NCBI RefSeq assembly: GCF_007273535.1 | Contig: NZ_RIBP01000004.1 | Span: 310,001-374,000 of the forward strand | DNA length: 64,000 nucleotides | Origin: Niallia circulans | Lineage (GTDB): Bacteria; Bacillota; Bacilli; Bacillales; Cytobacillaceae | Direction of reading: 5' to 3' | In this document: piece after piece, positions 1 to 8,111 of the stretch | How positions within the stretch are numbered: position 1 is the first letter of the stretch | Layout: every line of letters begins with the position of its first letter | The notes under the pieces: model-generated | Seen by the model: only the letters and a program-made list of their open reading frames with translations | What the model was told of the DNA's origin: nothing | Databases searched by the model: none | Position numbers and translations under genes: made by a program

Positions 1-71
1 CATATGGACAAAACTAGTGCAATAGAAAGCAGCTCACGTTTTTAACAAACGCAGCTGCTCCAAAAACTAAC

Positions 72-1013
72 TTATTTAGAGTGAACAGACAAGCCTTCCA
101 ATACCACTGTTGCCAGTGCATCAATAAATTCAGGCTGCGCGTTCGGCATTTCTGGTCTGTAGTAAGCAGCACCGACCTCTTTTGTAACAACAAGACATTC
201 ATAGTCATTGTCAAAAAGCACTTCTAGATGGTCTGCCACGAAACCAACAGGTGTGTAAACGAATGCTTTATATCCATGCTTTTCATGTAGCTCTCTTGTC
301 AGGTCCTGAACATCTGGTCCAAGCCATGGATCTGGTGTGTTACCAGCACTTTGCCAGCCAATGTAGTAATTAGTCACACCAGCAGCTTTTGCAATCATGT
401 CAGCTGTTTCCTTCAATTGATCCGGATAAGGATCGCCATATTGAAGAATTTTTTCTGGCAAGCTGTGTGCTGAAACGATTAAAGCTGAATTGTTTCTTTC
501 CTCTTCTGGCATATTACGGAAAGTTTCTTGCACCTTTTTAGTCCAATACGCAATGAATTTCGGCTCATTATACCAGCTTTCAATGCTGTGAATGGTTAAA
601 CCGCCAAGCTCTTCTGCAGCTTGTTTTGCTCTGCCGTTGTATGATTTAATGCTGAATGTGGAGAAATGCGGTGCCAACACGATGCTGACCGCCTCTGTAA
701 TTCCGTCAGCATGCATGCTTTTAACTGCATCCTCAACAAATGGCTCAATATGCTTTAAACCAATATACATTTTAAATTCAATATCCTCTTGGATAGAATT
801 CAAGTGTGCTTCAAGACTTTCTGCTTGCTGTTGCGTAATTTTGGCAAGAGGAGAAATCCCTCCGATAGCTTCATAACGGCTTCGCAAGTCCTCAAGCATT
901 TCATCTGTTGGTCTTCTTCCATGTCTAATATGTGTGTAATATCTTTCAATATCCTCTTCTTTATATGGAGTTCCGTAGGCCATAACCAATAGCCCCATCT
1001 TTTTTCTAGTCAT
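72..1013 (-). CDS. hemH: Coproporphyrin III ferrochelatase
   Basis: This enzyme inserts ferrous iron into coproporphyrin III in the Gram-positive haem pathway (also called CpfC) and is cytosolic. The 313-residue protein matches my memory of B. subtilis HemH almost end to end. The catalytic His lies in SAHSLPEKI near residue 183 and the Glu in FVADHLEV near residue 264, as the family requires. The ATG at 1013 is chosen because the N-terminus [14 protein letters not shown] matches the family, although the AAGAGG ribosome site is very close to it. It follows hemE by 26 bp on the same strand, so the two are probably cotranscribed. hemY would be expected beyond the left edge but is not visible. 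Confidence 0.97.
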   Translation of the reverse strand: MTRKKMGLLVMAYGTPYKEEDIERYYTHIRHGRRPTDEMLEDLRSRYEAIGGISPLAKITQQQAESLEAHLNSIQEDIEFKMYIGLKHIEPFVEDAVKSMHADGITEAVSIVLAPHFSTFSIKSYNGRAKQAAEELGGLTIHSIESWYNEPKFIAYWTKKVQETFRNMPEEERNNSALIVSAHSLPEKILQYGDPYPDQLKETADMIAKAAGVTNYYIGWQSAGNTPDPWLGPDVQDLTRELHEKHGYKAFVYTPVGFVADHLEVLFDNDYECLVVTKEVGAAYYRPEMPNAQPEFIDALATVVLEGLSVHSK

Positions 1014-1039
1014 TCCTCTTCACTCTTTTCTGTATAGTA

Positions 1040-2089
1040 TTATCGTCTATTTATTGCTTCAGCAGAGTATTCATGGATAAAGCTTGTTAATCTTTTCAGA
1101 ACAGCAGGATCTACCTCTGGAAATACGCCATGGCCAAGATTGAAAATAAATCCGTCTTGTTTGATGCCTTGGTCCAGTATTTCCTTCACTCTTGCCTCAA
1201 TTACATTCCATGGTGCCAAAAGTATCGCAGGATCAAGATTGCCTTGTATTGCTTTCGTAATCCCTTTTTCTCTTGCTTCGTTAATGGATAGTCTCCAATC
1301 AAGACCAACTACATCCAACGGCAGGTCATTCCACTCAAGAGCAAGGTGGCTTGCTCCGACCCCATGCATAATAAGCGGCGTGTTTTCTTTATTCAATTCT
1401 GTAAAAATTTTGTTCATAACAGGCTTAATGAAATGACGGTAATCGTCCACATTCAATGCACCGACCCATGAATCAAAAATCTGAATGGCACTTGCACCTG
1501 CATTTATCTGAGATTTCGCATATGTAATAACCATGCTTCCCAGCTTTTCCATCAATAAAGACCAAGCCTCAGGCTGTGAGTACATAAATGCTTTTGTTTT
1601 ATGATAGTTTTTTGAAGGGCCTCCTTCAATCATATAGCTGGCAAGCGTAAATGGTGCTCCTGAAAATCCAATCAACGGCACATCCAGCTGCTCTTCCGTT
1701 AATAATTTAATCGTATCAAGTACATAGGCAATATCTTGTTCAGGATTTAACACACCAAGCTTCGACACATCTTCCAATGTTTTAATTGGATTATCAATAA
1801 CAGGACCAATGCCTGACTTAATTTCAACATCAACCCCAATTGCAGGAAGTGGTGTCATAATATCCTTGTACAGTACTGCTGCGTCAACATTATATTGATC
1901 TACAGGCAGCTTTGTCACATATGCACATAGCTCTGGTTGATGGGTAATTTCAAAAAGAGAGTACTTTTCTTTTATCGCTCTGTATTCTGGTTGAGAACGT
2001 CCAGCTTGACGCATATACCAGACAGGAACAAAATCAGTTTGTTCTCCTTTTGCCGCCTTAATAAATGTATCTTTCATATCCTTACTCAT
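1040..2089 (-). CDS. hemE: Uroporphyrinogen decarboxylase
   Basis: HemE decarboxylates uroporphyrinogen III to coproporphyrinogen III in the cytosol. The 349-residue protein has the family signature [11 protein letters not shown] near the N-terminus and [12 protein letters not shown] in the middle, and its length is normal. I chose the ATG at 2089 (MSKDMKDTF), which lies behind a GGTGG ribosome site; an upstream GTG at 2104 would add five residues with no family support. It is the first gene of a hemE-hemH pair and diverges from hmoB. A candidate sigma-A promoter lies just upstream. Confidence 0.97.
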   Translation of the reverse strand: MSKDMKDTFIKAAKGEQTDFVPVWYMRQAGRSQPEYRAIKEKYSLFEITHQPELCAYVTKLPVDQYNVDAAVLYKDIMTPLPAIGVDVEIKSGIGPVIDNPIKTLEDVSKLGVLNPEQDIAYVLDTIKLLTEEQLDVPLIGFSGAPFTLASYMIEGGPSKNYHKTKAFMYSQPEAWSLLMEKLGSMVITYAKSQINAGASAIQIFDSWVGALNVDDYRHFIKPVMNKIFTELNKENTPLIMHGVGASHLALEWNDLPLDVVGLDWRLSINEAREKGITKAIQGNLDPAILLAPWNVIEARVKEILDQGIKQDGFIFNLGHGVFPEVDPAVLKRLTSFIHEYSAEAINRR

Positions 2090-2130
2090 TCTTAATATGT
2101 CCACCTTTCTATTGCTTATGTTTCCATTGT

Positions 2131-2158
2131 AATATATAAATCATAAATTCGAAAACAA
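2131..2158 (-). promoter_or_regulatory. Candidate sigma-A promoter of hemE-hemH
   Basis: Read on the minus strand, TTGTTT (2153-2158) and TATATT (2131-2136) are separated by 16 bp, about 40 bp before the hemE start. The -35 is imperfect, so this is a prediction only. Confidence 0.4.
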
Positions 2159-2524
2159 ATTAACTATAATCATTATTAAATTATAATATTTATAAATAAA
2201 AATGCAATAAAAAAGAATGCCCTTTTAACAGACACTCGTATTTCCTTTTTAAATAACAAATCTTTGGGTGTATAAATTAAATATATAACTTTTTCACTAT
2301 CGTTGTATACAAAACCTACTGATTTGTCACAAAATAGACTAATTTACCTCTTATTTTTTATTCCCATTTTCTAACTATAACAAACAAGCAAATTCGCTGC
2401 GTATATAAAGTAAGCTTTATCTATAATTTAAAAGGGGCTGCTTTTTATTTCCTTATACATCGTATCTATAGTATTCTTAAAATATGAAAGCGCATAAATA
2501 CCGGACGTTTTTTAGGAGGTTGCT
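2159..2524. other. AT-rich divergent intergenic region hemE/hmoB
   Basis: This stretch between two divergent genes holds no open frame with a ribosome site. Close to hmoB there is a good ribosome site (AGGAGG at 2515-2520). I saw no clear Fur box or riboswitch fold. Confidence 0.5.
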
Positions 2525-3028
2525 ATGAATATCTATTTAGCAAGCGGAACTTATGATTTTTTAGTTAAGAGATATGCTCAACAAATTGATCAGCAATCCA
2601 TGATTGCCATGCAAGTTTACGGAGATGAAAACGCCGTATTGTTACATGAAACATCAGGTCCTTCCATTTTTGCTGCTCCCAGAAAATATGAAACGGTTTT
2701 TGAAAAAGGTGATTTTATCGACAAAAAATATGCCGTTATGAATCATATTCCCGTCACAGATGAACATAAGTCTTTGTTTGAGCAAAATATAAAGCGTTCT
2801 TTAGAGCAAATAGACTCACAAATAAGCACATATCGATTTATCCGTCCTCTAAAAGGAGATACTTATATTATCCTGTCAGTATGGGCTGAAAGAAAAGACT
2901 TTATTATTTGGAAACAAAAAAACAGTACACCAGATTCTCCTATAACAGGAGATCCAACTAATGGTGGAATATTTCAGCATGCTATGTTTAATGGTAAGGC
3001 ATATTTGCTTGAGCTAACTATTTCTTAA
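2525..3028 (+). CDS. hmoB: Heme-degrading monooxygenase HmoB-like (YhgC family)
   Basis: The 167-residue protein resembles B. subtilis HmoB (YhgC, 166 residues), an antibiotic-biosynthesis-monooxygenase (ABM) fold enzyme that opens haem to release iron. Shared stretches include the N-terminal SGTYDFL, the ENAVLLHETSG block near residue 38, and RPLKGDTYIILSVWAERKDF in the ABM core near residues 110-130. It starts at ATG behind AGGAGG with a 6-base spacer. Next to hemE/hemH it places haem breakdown beside haem synthesis, as in B. subtilis, except that pbpF is absent here. A hairpin terminator overlaps its stop. Function is inferred from family resemblance. Confidence 0.85.
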   Translation: MNIYLASGTYDFLVKRYAQQIDQQSMIAMQVYGDENAVLLHETSGPSIFAAPRKYETVFEKGDFIDKKYAVMNHIPVTDEHKSLFEQNIKRSLEQIDSQISTYRFIRPLKGDTYIILSVWAERKDFIIWKQKNSTPDSPITGDPTNGGIFQHAMFNGKAYLLELTIS

Positions 3029-3056
3029 AAAGGAGCAGCTTGCTCCTTTTTTTTAT
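3026..3056 (+). terminator. Intrinsic terminator of hmoB
   Basis: AAAAAGGAGCA pairs with TGCTCCTTTTT and is followed by a T run. The A run on the other side lets it work on both strands. Confidence 0.85.
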
Positions 3057-3080
3057 TCTGTCAATCTGTATGCCCTGCAA

Positions 3081-3236
3081 TCACTGCGCAAAAGACAATC
3101 GCAGAAATGGGGATAAACCGACAAAAAGCTGTTTTATTTCCAAGGAAATGACACCGAAATTAACAAGAATCCGGAAAATGTTGACAAGGAGTACAAGAAT
3201 ACCACTTAAAATTCCCCAAATGACCTTATATTTCAT
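3081..3236 (-). CDS. Possible small membrane protein
   Basis: A 51-codon frame on the minus strand begins MKYKVIWGILSGILVLL and is strongly hydrophobic in its first half, consistent with one or two membrane spans. It ends just before the bidirectional hmoB terminator, a fitting gene end. The ribosome site is weak and I recognise no family, so it could be chance or a gene remnant. The longer plus-strand frame over the same bases looks like its shadow. Confidence 0.3.
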   Translation of the reverse strand: MKYKVIWGILSGILVLLVNIFRILVNFGVISLEIKQLFVGLSPFLRLSFAQ

Positions 3237-3454
3237 ATTCCATCCAGAAGACTACTCTAATGAAACTTTCCCATTTAACATACTTTATCTCCAAATATAG
3301 CTTGTTTTCATTTTCGACTAATACCATTTCCTTCCTATAAAAAAAGATTATGTCATACTTATCACCCAATCCTATCCTTCTTCATAATCTGTAATAAATC
3401 CGGTCTTAGACATTTGCCTAAGCTTTATGTCGGATTAGAAGGGAGTCTTCCGCA
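3237..3454. other. Intergenic leader of the split yhfA-like gene
   Basis: No coding frame is seen. AGATTATG near 3346 pairs with CATAATCT near 3383, giving a long-loop hairpin. A ribosome site, GGGAG, lies 9 bases before the ATG at 3455. No confident promoter was read. Confidence 0.4.
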
Positions 3455-3958
3455 ATGGGTATAGAGCTAACAGCACTTCATTGGATATATGTTTTGTTCA
3501 TCCTCTTTATTATAGGCTTCATGATTATGAGAAGAGACACTACCATCGTATGTATTGTCGGGATTTTTTTGTTGGCACTAACAGCCACAGGATCATTGAG
3601 CAGTTCTATCAGCACCATATTCAATAGTTTTATCTACGCAATAACAGAATTGCTGCCAACAATTGTAGTCATCTCTATCATTGTCGCTATGAGTAGAATT
3701 CTCACAAAAACTGGTATTAATGATGTCATGATATCCCCTTTTGCAAAATGGATTAGGTCTCCAAGCTTAGCATATTGGGTCATTGGTTTATTAATGATGA
3801 TTATTTCCTTTTTCTTCTGGCCATCTCCAGCAGTTGCCTTGATTGGCGCGGTCCTGTTGCCAGTGGCAGTTAGGGTAGGCCTTCCTGCTATTGCAGTGGC
3901 AATAGCCTACAAAGGAATCCCTATGCAATTTGTTGCAATCAAAAAAAAGCCTTTCTAA
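3455..3958 (+). pseudogene. yhfA: YhfA-like integral membrane protein, N-terminal part (split gene)
   Basis: Residues 1-149 are the N-terminal third of a polytopic membrane protein. It has several hydrophobic spans (for example WIYVLFILFIIGFMI and SLAYWVIGLLMMII) and the motif FFFWPSPAVALIGAVLLP. Size and locus resemble B. subtilis YhfA (about 463 residues), a putative transporter of unknown substrate. From residue 150 the reading enters inserted DNA and ends 17 codons later inside a terminator hairpin. The rest of the gene is at 8104-9063. Joining the halves at their shared 10-bp repeat gives a 466-residue protein, so this looks like a gene interrupted by a mobile element, possibly reversibly, not a decayed gene. 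Confidence 0.85.
3894..3915. repeat. attL of the yhfA element
   Basis: The left copy of the 10-bp core CAGTGGCAAT is followed by the element arm reading TGGCAATAGCCTACAAAGG (3897-3915). That arm is an imperfect inverted copy of the arm at the right end. Confidence 0.75.
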
Positions 3959-3975
3959 ATTAGAAAGCCTTGTAC
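3941..3975 (-). terminator. Terminator of the GAF-STAS gene
   Basis: Read on the minus strand, AAGGCTTTCTA pairs with TAGAAAGGCTT and is followed by a run of T. The premature stop of the yhfA N-terminal frame falls inside this hairpin. Confidence 0.8.
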
Positions 3976-3988
3976 TTAAACAATAAAT

Positions 3989-4852
3989 TTACTTTTCGAC
4001 TATTTTTTTTAATGAAAACCCTATATTTTTTAAAGCTCGCTCGAGATTTGCTTCAATAGCAATATTTTGAAAATCAATGTTTGATTTCATGGCCTTTAAT
4101 GCAATTTCAGGGCTCATTCCAGTTAAAATTGGCTTTACACCAATTAACCCAAGCAGATCGACTATCTTTAATAAATAGCTGCTTACTAGATTATTAATCT
4201 GACTTATTCCTGATAAATCAATAATTAAATATTCCAATGAAAGCTGCTGACTTTTCGATAGTGCTAGTAAAATAATGTTTTCTGCTGTTTCTTCCCTGAT
4301 TAATCCAATAATAGGAAGAATGGCAACACCTTTTGTCAGAGGCACAAATGGTGCAGATAATTGTTGAATTTGCTTGTTAGCATTATCTAAATCAAGCACA
4401 TACGATAGCAAAGACGCCATCGTCTCAAATAAATCAATATGGCTGTGACTAAACTGAATATTTTTTGTATCTAATCCACAAAGTGTTCCGTAATTTTCAC
4501 CATCACCAGAATAAATAGGAATACCAATGAAACAACCGCTTCCCAAATTTTTTGTTACATCTAATGAACTTGTTAAATCACTTTGCGTTATATCTGAAAT
4601 GACGAGTGTTTTTTTCCCTTTATCAACACTTAACTTGCAAAAGGTGTCATTAAATGGTGTCGTTTCCCCTTCCTCCAACAATACATTCTCTTTATTTAAT
4701 ACTTTCACAATTTCATTTGTATTTTTATCATTTTTAGCAATAAAAAGTGTATTAACATCTATAAATTTAGCCATTATCCTTAGGATATTAGAAGCTGCTT
4801 CATCAAAGTTTTTATAAACTTTCAAATTACTATTAAATTCAAAGTTTTCCAT
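3989..4852 (-). CDS. GAF-STAS regulatory protein (RsbR-like)
   Basis: The 287-residue protein has a GAF-like sensor domain at about residues 8-155 (SGCFIGIPIYSGDGENYGTLCGLD is typical GAF core) followed by a STAS domain at about 165-280. The STAS part contains the RsbR-style core IIDLSGISQINNLVSSYLLK and the loop ILTGMSPEIALKAM. Proteins of this layout feed signals into stressosomes or partner-switching cascades controlling sigma-B; the signal here is unknown. In the DLSGISQINN loop an Asn stands where many RsbR proteins have Thr. It is cargo of the inserted element, with ribosome site GGGGAG upstream and its own terminator. Confidence 0.75.
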   Translation of the reverse strand: MENFEFNSNLKVYKNFDEAASNILRIMAKFIDVNTLFIAKNDKNTNEIVKVLNKENVLLEEGETTPFNDTFCKLSVDKGKKTLVISDITQSDLTSSLDVTKNLGSGCFIGIPIYSGDGENYGTLCGLDTKNIQFSHSHIDLFETMASLLSYVLDLDNANKQIQQLSAPFVPLTKGVAILPIIGLIREETAENIILLALSKSQQLSLEYLIIDLSGISQINNLVSSYLLKIVDLLGLIGVKPILTGMSPEIALKAMKSNIDFQNIAIEANLERALKNIGFSLKKIVEK

Positions 4853-4955
4853 TTACTACTCCCCATAAATTAATATATATTATATTTTAGCTACTTAAAC
4901 TATTAAATACCACAAGTTTATTAATCATAATCCTTTATTTTTTTTTAAAGCTCCA

Positions 4956-4990
4956 CACCATAAAAAGCACCCTTTTTATGGATGCTTTTC
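4956..4990 (-). terminator. Terminator of the small-gene cluster in the element
   Basis: CCATAAAAAG pairs with CTTTTTATGG, and a competing stem AAAAGCATCC/GGGTGCTTTT overlaps it. It lies 36 bp after the minus-strand gene ending at 5026. Confidence 0.55.
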
Positions 4991-5025
4991 TTGTACTCTT
5001 ATGTATTGGTAATATTCTCTTTCCT

Positions 5026-5256
5026 TTAAAAACTCATCTTCTTCCAATTAGGGTTAATTTCTTTGTACATTTTCCAAAGCTTGTTCTGAATAGCCCTAAA
5101 TTCTCTTAATTCTTGTTTTAACTCAGCTAATGATTCCTTTAATAGAAGGTCATTCGGGCTATTTTCGAGCTGTATATGAATAGATAAAAACGCCTTCCTT
5201 TTTGTCTCCATTATCTTATTCACTCTCTCCATTTCAATTAAAACTACCTGTTTCAA
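5026..5256 (-). CDS. Small charged helical protein, unknown function
   Basis: The 76-residue protein is rich in Lys, Glu and Leu and probably folds as a helical hairpin or coiled coil. I do not recognise a family. The TTG start at 5256 is chosen for the GGAGGT ribosome site 8 bases upstream; an internal ATG (MERVNKIMETK) has no such site. Its size suggests a Spo0E-type phosphatase, but the SQELD-type motif is missing. It is the last gene of the element's minus-strand small-gene cluster. Confidence 0.55.
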   Translation of the reverse strand: MKQVVLIEMERVNKIMETKRKAFLSIHIQLENSPNDLLLKESLAELKQELREFRAIQNKLWKMYKEINPNWKKMSF

Positions 5257-5331
5257 AGTTGCCTACCTCCATACATGCAGCAGTGACAATATTCACAGTA
5301 TTTATTGTTGTCGCTTTAATTAAAGGAATGG

Positions 5332-5517
5332 TTATTTCTCCACACTGTCATCTGACTTACTACTATTTAATTTGTTCAATAGGTCTGTATATTCTAATTC
5401 ACACTCAATGCTGCAAAAATACCCGTAATGATCGGGTTTATTCGTACACGCTTTGTTTAAGCATAATTTTTCGTCACGCATAAATGGCCTCCGCTTACGT
5501 ACTTTTTCGGCCATCAT
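5332..5517 (-). CDS. Small Cys-containing protein, putative zinc ribbon
   Basis: This 61-residue basic protein has four Cys in the pattern CLNKAC and CSIEC, separated by about 12 residues, which could bind one zinc ion. Its start overlaps the end of the 40-residue frame upstream by 23 bp, and an AAGAAGG site sits within that gene, suggesting translational coupling. No family recognised. It belongs to the element's leftward cluster, possibly under repressor control. Confidence 0.5.
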   Translation of the reverse strand: MMAEKVRKRRPFMRDEKLCLNKACTNKPDHYGYFCSIECELEYTDLLNKLNSSKSDDSVEK

Positions 5518-5617
5518 CCTTCTTCTTTGCTTGTTCTTTTGAAAGACTTCGAATGACGCCTGGTAACAGATGTTTAGTAACTGCTGCTGCTAATTTGTCT
5601 GCAGGAATTTTTATCAT
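5495..5617 (-). CDS. 40-residue basic peptide, first gene of the element's leftward cluster
   Basis: The frame opens with ATG behind an excellent ribosome site (GAGGAGG with a 7-base spacer) and encodes a peptide starting MIKIPADKLAAAVTKHLL and ending in a Lys-rich tail. The strong ribosome site and the overlap with the next gene argue that it is real. The sequence suggests an amphipathic helix with a basic tail; I cannot assign a function. Confidence 0.55.
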   Translation of the reverse strand: MIKIPADKLAAAVTKHLLPGVIRSLSKEQAKKKDDGRKST

Positions 5618-6041
5618 AAGATCGCCTCCTCAAACATTTTATGAGCTACAGTCTGTCTGTTATGTTTGGAAGTAATCTTAATAAATAAGTTCATTACTTT
5701 TTGGAAAAAGTAATAGAAGCTGTTATACATTCATTCTATTTCTCGTTTCGCGAACTCTAAATAAAAAAAACAAATTATGTACACCAATAAAAAGGAATGG
5801 AAATCTAAAATTGTTTTTTCCGGCTGCCATTGCCCTATTAATAAATTTATTAATTGTTTTTCTGTCTGGTTTTTTAACCAGCTTTCCTGTTCAATCACTA
5901 TCTTTTATTCGCATATTGCAAACTCAATAACCATTCTACATGTTCTCGTTATGCGAACACAAATATTATATTTCTCTTTTTGTGAATTTTCACTACGTTT
6001 TTACAAATATAGTCTAATATTAATAAAAAGGCGGGATGCTC
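5618..6041. promoter_or_regulatory. Divergent control region of the element with three operator-like sites
   Basis: This AT-rich region separates the leftward small genes from the XRE repressor. It holds a 17-bp near-palindrome twice: TTTCTCGTTTCGCGAAC at 5739-5755 and GTTCTCGTTATGCGAAC at 5942-5958 (14 of 17 identical). A weaker third copy is at 5971-5987. One site faces each divergent gene, as in a phage-type switch. I saw no other coding frame with a ribosome site. Confidence 0.6.
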
Positions 6042-6452
6042 ATGGGTGAGATAATGGGGAAACGACTACGTTTGCTAAGAGAAAAAAGTGGTTTATCCCA
6101 AAAGTTTGTTGCTGAACAAATTGGAGTGAAAAATAATACTCTTTCTGGTTATGAATCAGGTAATAGAGAGCCTGACTCTGAAACACTAACTAAATTAGCT
6201 GACTTCTATGAGGTATCTACCGATTATCTTCATGGCAGATCCGATAATATAAAAGGTTTAACATCAGATAACAATAATTATCATTCTTTAAATGAAATAA
6301 ATAAATTAATAAAACAATATAGCATGGAGCAAATGGGATTCTTTGATATCGAACAATGGAAATTCCTTTCGCCGCAAGATGTAAAAATCGTCGAAGAACA
6401 CTTTAAAATGATTGTAAAGCTTGCAAAGGAACGAAATGCTGAACAAAAATAA
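6042..6452 (+). CDS. XRE-family repressor
   Basis: The protein begins with a Cro/CI-type helix-turn-helix (about residues 5-60: KRLRLLREKSGLSQKFVAEQIGVKNNTLSGYESGNREPD), followed by a roughly 70-residue tail probably used for dimerisation. Candidate starts are ATG at 6036, 6042 and 6054. I use 6042 because AAGGCGGG is best spaced for it, but 6054 behind GGTGAG is possible. Three operator-like repeats lie just upstream, so it likely represses itself and the divergent leftward genes. It is the probable lysogeny-type regulator of the inserted element. Confidence 0.85.
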   Translation: MGEIMGKRLRLLREKSGLSQKFVAEQIGVKNNTLSGYESGNREPDSETLTKLADFYEVSTDYLHGRSDNIKGLTSDNNNYHSLNEINKLIKQYSMEQMGFFDIEQWKFLSPQDVKIVEEHFKMIVKLAKERNAEQK

Positions 6453-6648
6453 AGCACCTTGGAACATTTAGCTTCCAGGTGCTATTTATATTATTAAAAG
6501 CAAATTCCAATCACGAGGAATTTTTTTGATAATTAAACAGAACATACAATCTAAAATCAATCCACCTAAATACATAGCCATAACATATTAAGTTCTTTCA
6601 TATATTAGTTCTAACTGTATGAAACTATGCAAGGGAGGAATGATATTA

Positions 6649-8079
6649 TTGAAGGCAGCAGTGTATACTCGTGTATCGAAAGATGAACAATTTCGAGAGG
6701 GCTATAGTATTGAATCCCAAAAAGAGCATTGTATTAATTTCACTAAGTCACAAGGATGGGAACTATACGATATATATGTAGAAGAAGGCGTTAGCGCAAA
6801 ATCACTGAACCGGCCTGCCATTCAGCGCCTTATTGCTGCTACAAAAGAGCATAAATTTGAAGTTGTTGTCTTTTATAAGCTTGATCGTCTTGTAAGATCT
6901 GTAAGAGATTTAGATGATCTTCTTAAGCTTTTTGATGACAATAATATTGCCATTAGATCTGTAACAGAGCCATTTGACACCACTACAGCCATCGGCCGCT
7001 TTTTAATTACATTAGTTGCTGCAATTGCACAATGGGAACGTGAGACAATTTCAGAACGAGTCGTCGTGAACATGACAAAAAAGGCTTTGTTAGGTGAACG
7101 TAACGGTGGAAAACCACCTTTTGGATATAACTATAAAAATGGACAGCTTACTATTAACAAGGAAGAAGCACGCTTTGTAACGGATATATTCAGACTTTAT
7201 AATAATGGCAAAGGCTTGCGTGCAATTGCCTTGTACCTCCAGCAATTTGGACTTAAAAAGGATGTCCGAACACTTACTAGAATGCTTGATAATCCGGTTT
7301 ATATTGGTAAGGTAAGATGGGGACATAATTCTAAACTAGAGGACATTATTTCAGAAGACATTAAGCATCCGGCTATCGTTGATGAGGAAACCTTCAAACT
7401 CGTACAAAAGAACAGACAACAAAGAACCGTTGCAGGAAAAAAAGCCACTTCCCCCTTTCATTTCTCAGGTGTTTTGCGTTGTGCGAGATGTGGCAGCCCC
7501 CTTTCTGGCTACACAAAAAAAGCACGTGGAAGCAAGCATTATATCTGTATTTCAAAAAAAAACCATGGAACCTGTGACCTCCCGATGTTTACCGAAAACA
7601 CACTAACCACTGAGTTTCTTAACAGCCTGTCAGCGGATAATCCAGAACTCTTTATTCAAATTTCCCAAGAAAAGCTAAAGACTTATCCAATAAAACAACC
7701 TGATACATCTCATACAGACTTTTTGAAAAGAGAATTGGCAGCCATAAAAACGCGTAAAAAAACATGGATCAGATCATTAGGTAATCAAGTTATTTCCCAA
7801 GAAGAGTACTTAGAAATGACACAAGAAGATACTAAGAATGAAGCATTACTTTTAGAAGAGCTTAACAGCATGGTAGAGGAATATATACCATTAGCTGATG
7901 AATTAGTTCTATCTCTATTAAATAATCTTGCTGGCATATGGTTTACTGCAAGTGATTTTGAAAAGAAAAGCTTTATAACTGACTTATTTGAAACAATAAC
8001 AATTGATGTACCTGCCGATTATAAAAGAGCTCCAGGAAAAACTCCCTCTATACTAATCAAACACTTCAAACTTAACTAA
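6649..8079 (+). CDS. Large serine recombinase (integrase/excisionase of the element)
   Basis: The 476-residue protein has an N-terminal resolvase domain (residues 1-140) with the nucleophile Ser in YTRVSKDEQ and the family motif FYKLDRLVRS. A Recombinase domain follows (about 150-250), then a zinc ribbon with CARCG and a distal Cys in NHGTC (about 285-325), and a coiled coil near 365-420. TTG at 6649 is chosen for GGGAGG upstream and the usual MKAAVYTRVS opening. The stop is 22 bp from the right attachment repeat, a common arrangement. All catalytic features look intact, so the element may still be able to move. Confidence 0.93.
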   Translation: MKAAVYTRVSKDEQFREGYSIESQKEHCINFTKSQGWELYDIYVEEGVSAKSLNRPAIQRLIAATKEHKFEVVVFYKLDRLVRSVRDLDDLLKLFDDNNIAIRSVTEPFDTTTAIGRFLITLVAAIAQWERETISERVVVNMTKKALLGERNGGKPPFGYNYKNGQLTINKEEARFVTDIFRLYNNGKGLRAIALYLQQFGLKKDVRTLTRMLDNPVYIGKVRWGHNSKLEDIISEDIKHPAIVDEETFKLVQKNRQQRTVAGKKATSPFHFSGVLRCARCGSPLSGYTKKARGSKHYICISKKNHGTCDLPMFTENTLTTEFLNSLSADNPELFIQISQEKLKTYPIKQPDTSHTDFLKRELAAIKTRKKTWIRSLGNQVISQEEYLEMTQEDTKNEALLLEELNSMVEEYIPLADELVLSLLNNLAGIWFTASDFEKKSFITDLFETITIDVPADYKRAPGKTPSILIKHFKLN

Positions 8080-8084
8080 AAGTT

Positions 8085-8111
8085 CCTTTTGCTGGCGATA
8101 CCAGTGGCAAT
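8085..8111. repeat. attR of the yhfA element
   Basis: The element arm CCTTTTGCTGGCGATACCA (8085-8103) leads into the second copy of the core CAGTGGCAAT (8102-8111). With one gap it mirrors the left-end arm, matching CCTTTG, GGC, AT and CCA in order, so the joined circle would carry a typical imperfectly palindromic attP. Confidence 0.75.

Larger units (their letters stand above)
3894..8111. mobile_element. 4.2-kb serine-recombinase integrative element inserted in yhfA
   Basis: The element is bounded by direct copies of CAGTGGCAAT (3894-3903 and 8102-8111), 4,208 bp apart. Both copies sit in the same codon phase of the split host gene. It carries, on the minus strand, a GAF-STAS protein and three small genes, and on the plus strand an XRE repressor and a large serine recombinase ending 22 bp before the right repeat. 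There are no capsid, tail, replication or conjugation genes, so it is not a complete phage or ICE. It resembles the gene-splitting elements known from sporulation genes (such as skin in sigK) in architecture only. Confidence 0.85.

Noticed and set aside
1..71. Start of hemY at the left edge
   Set aside because: An ATG occurs on the minus strand at positions 1-3, but with no ribosome site and no following sequence to judge.
3040..3300. An 86-codon plus-strand frame after hmoB
   Set aside because: It begins inside the hmoB terminator, has no ribosome site and lies opposite a more protein-like hydrophobic frame.
5026..5256. A Spo0E-type aspartyl phosphatase
   Set aside because: Size fits, but the characteristic SQELD-like motif is missing.
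3894..8111. A prophage remnant
   Set aside because: There are a recombinase and repressor, but no structural, lysis, replication or packaging genes, and the ends are intact.
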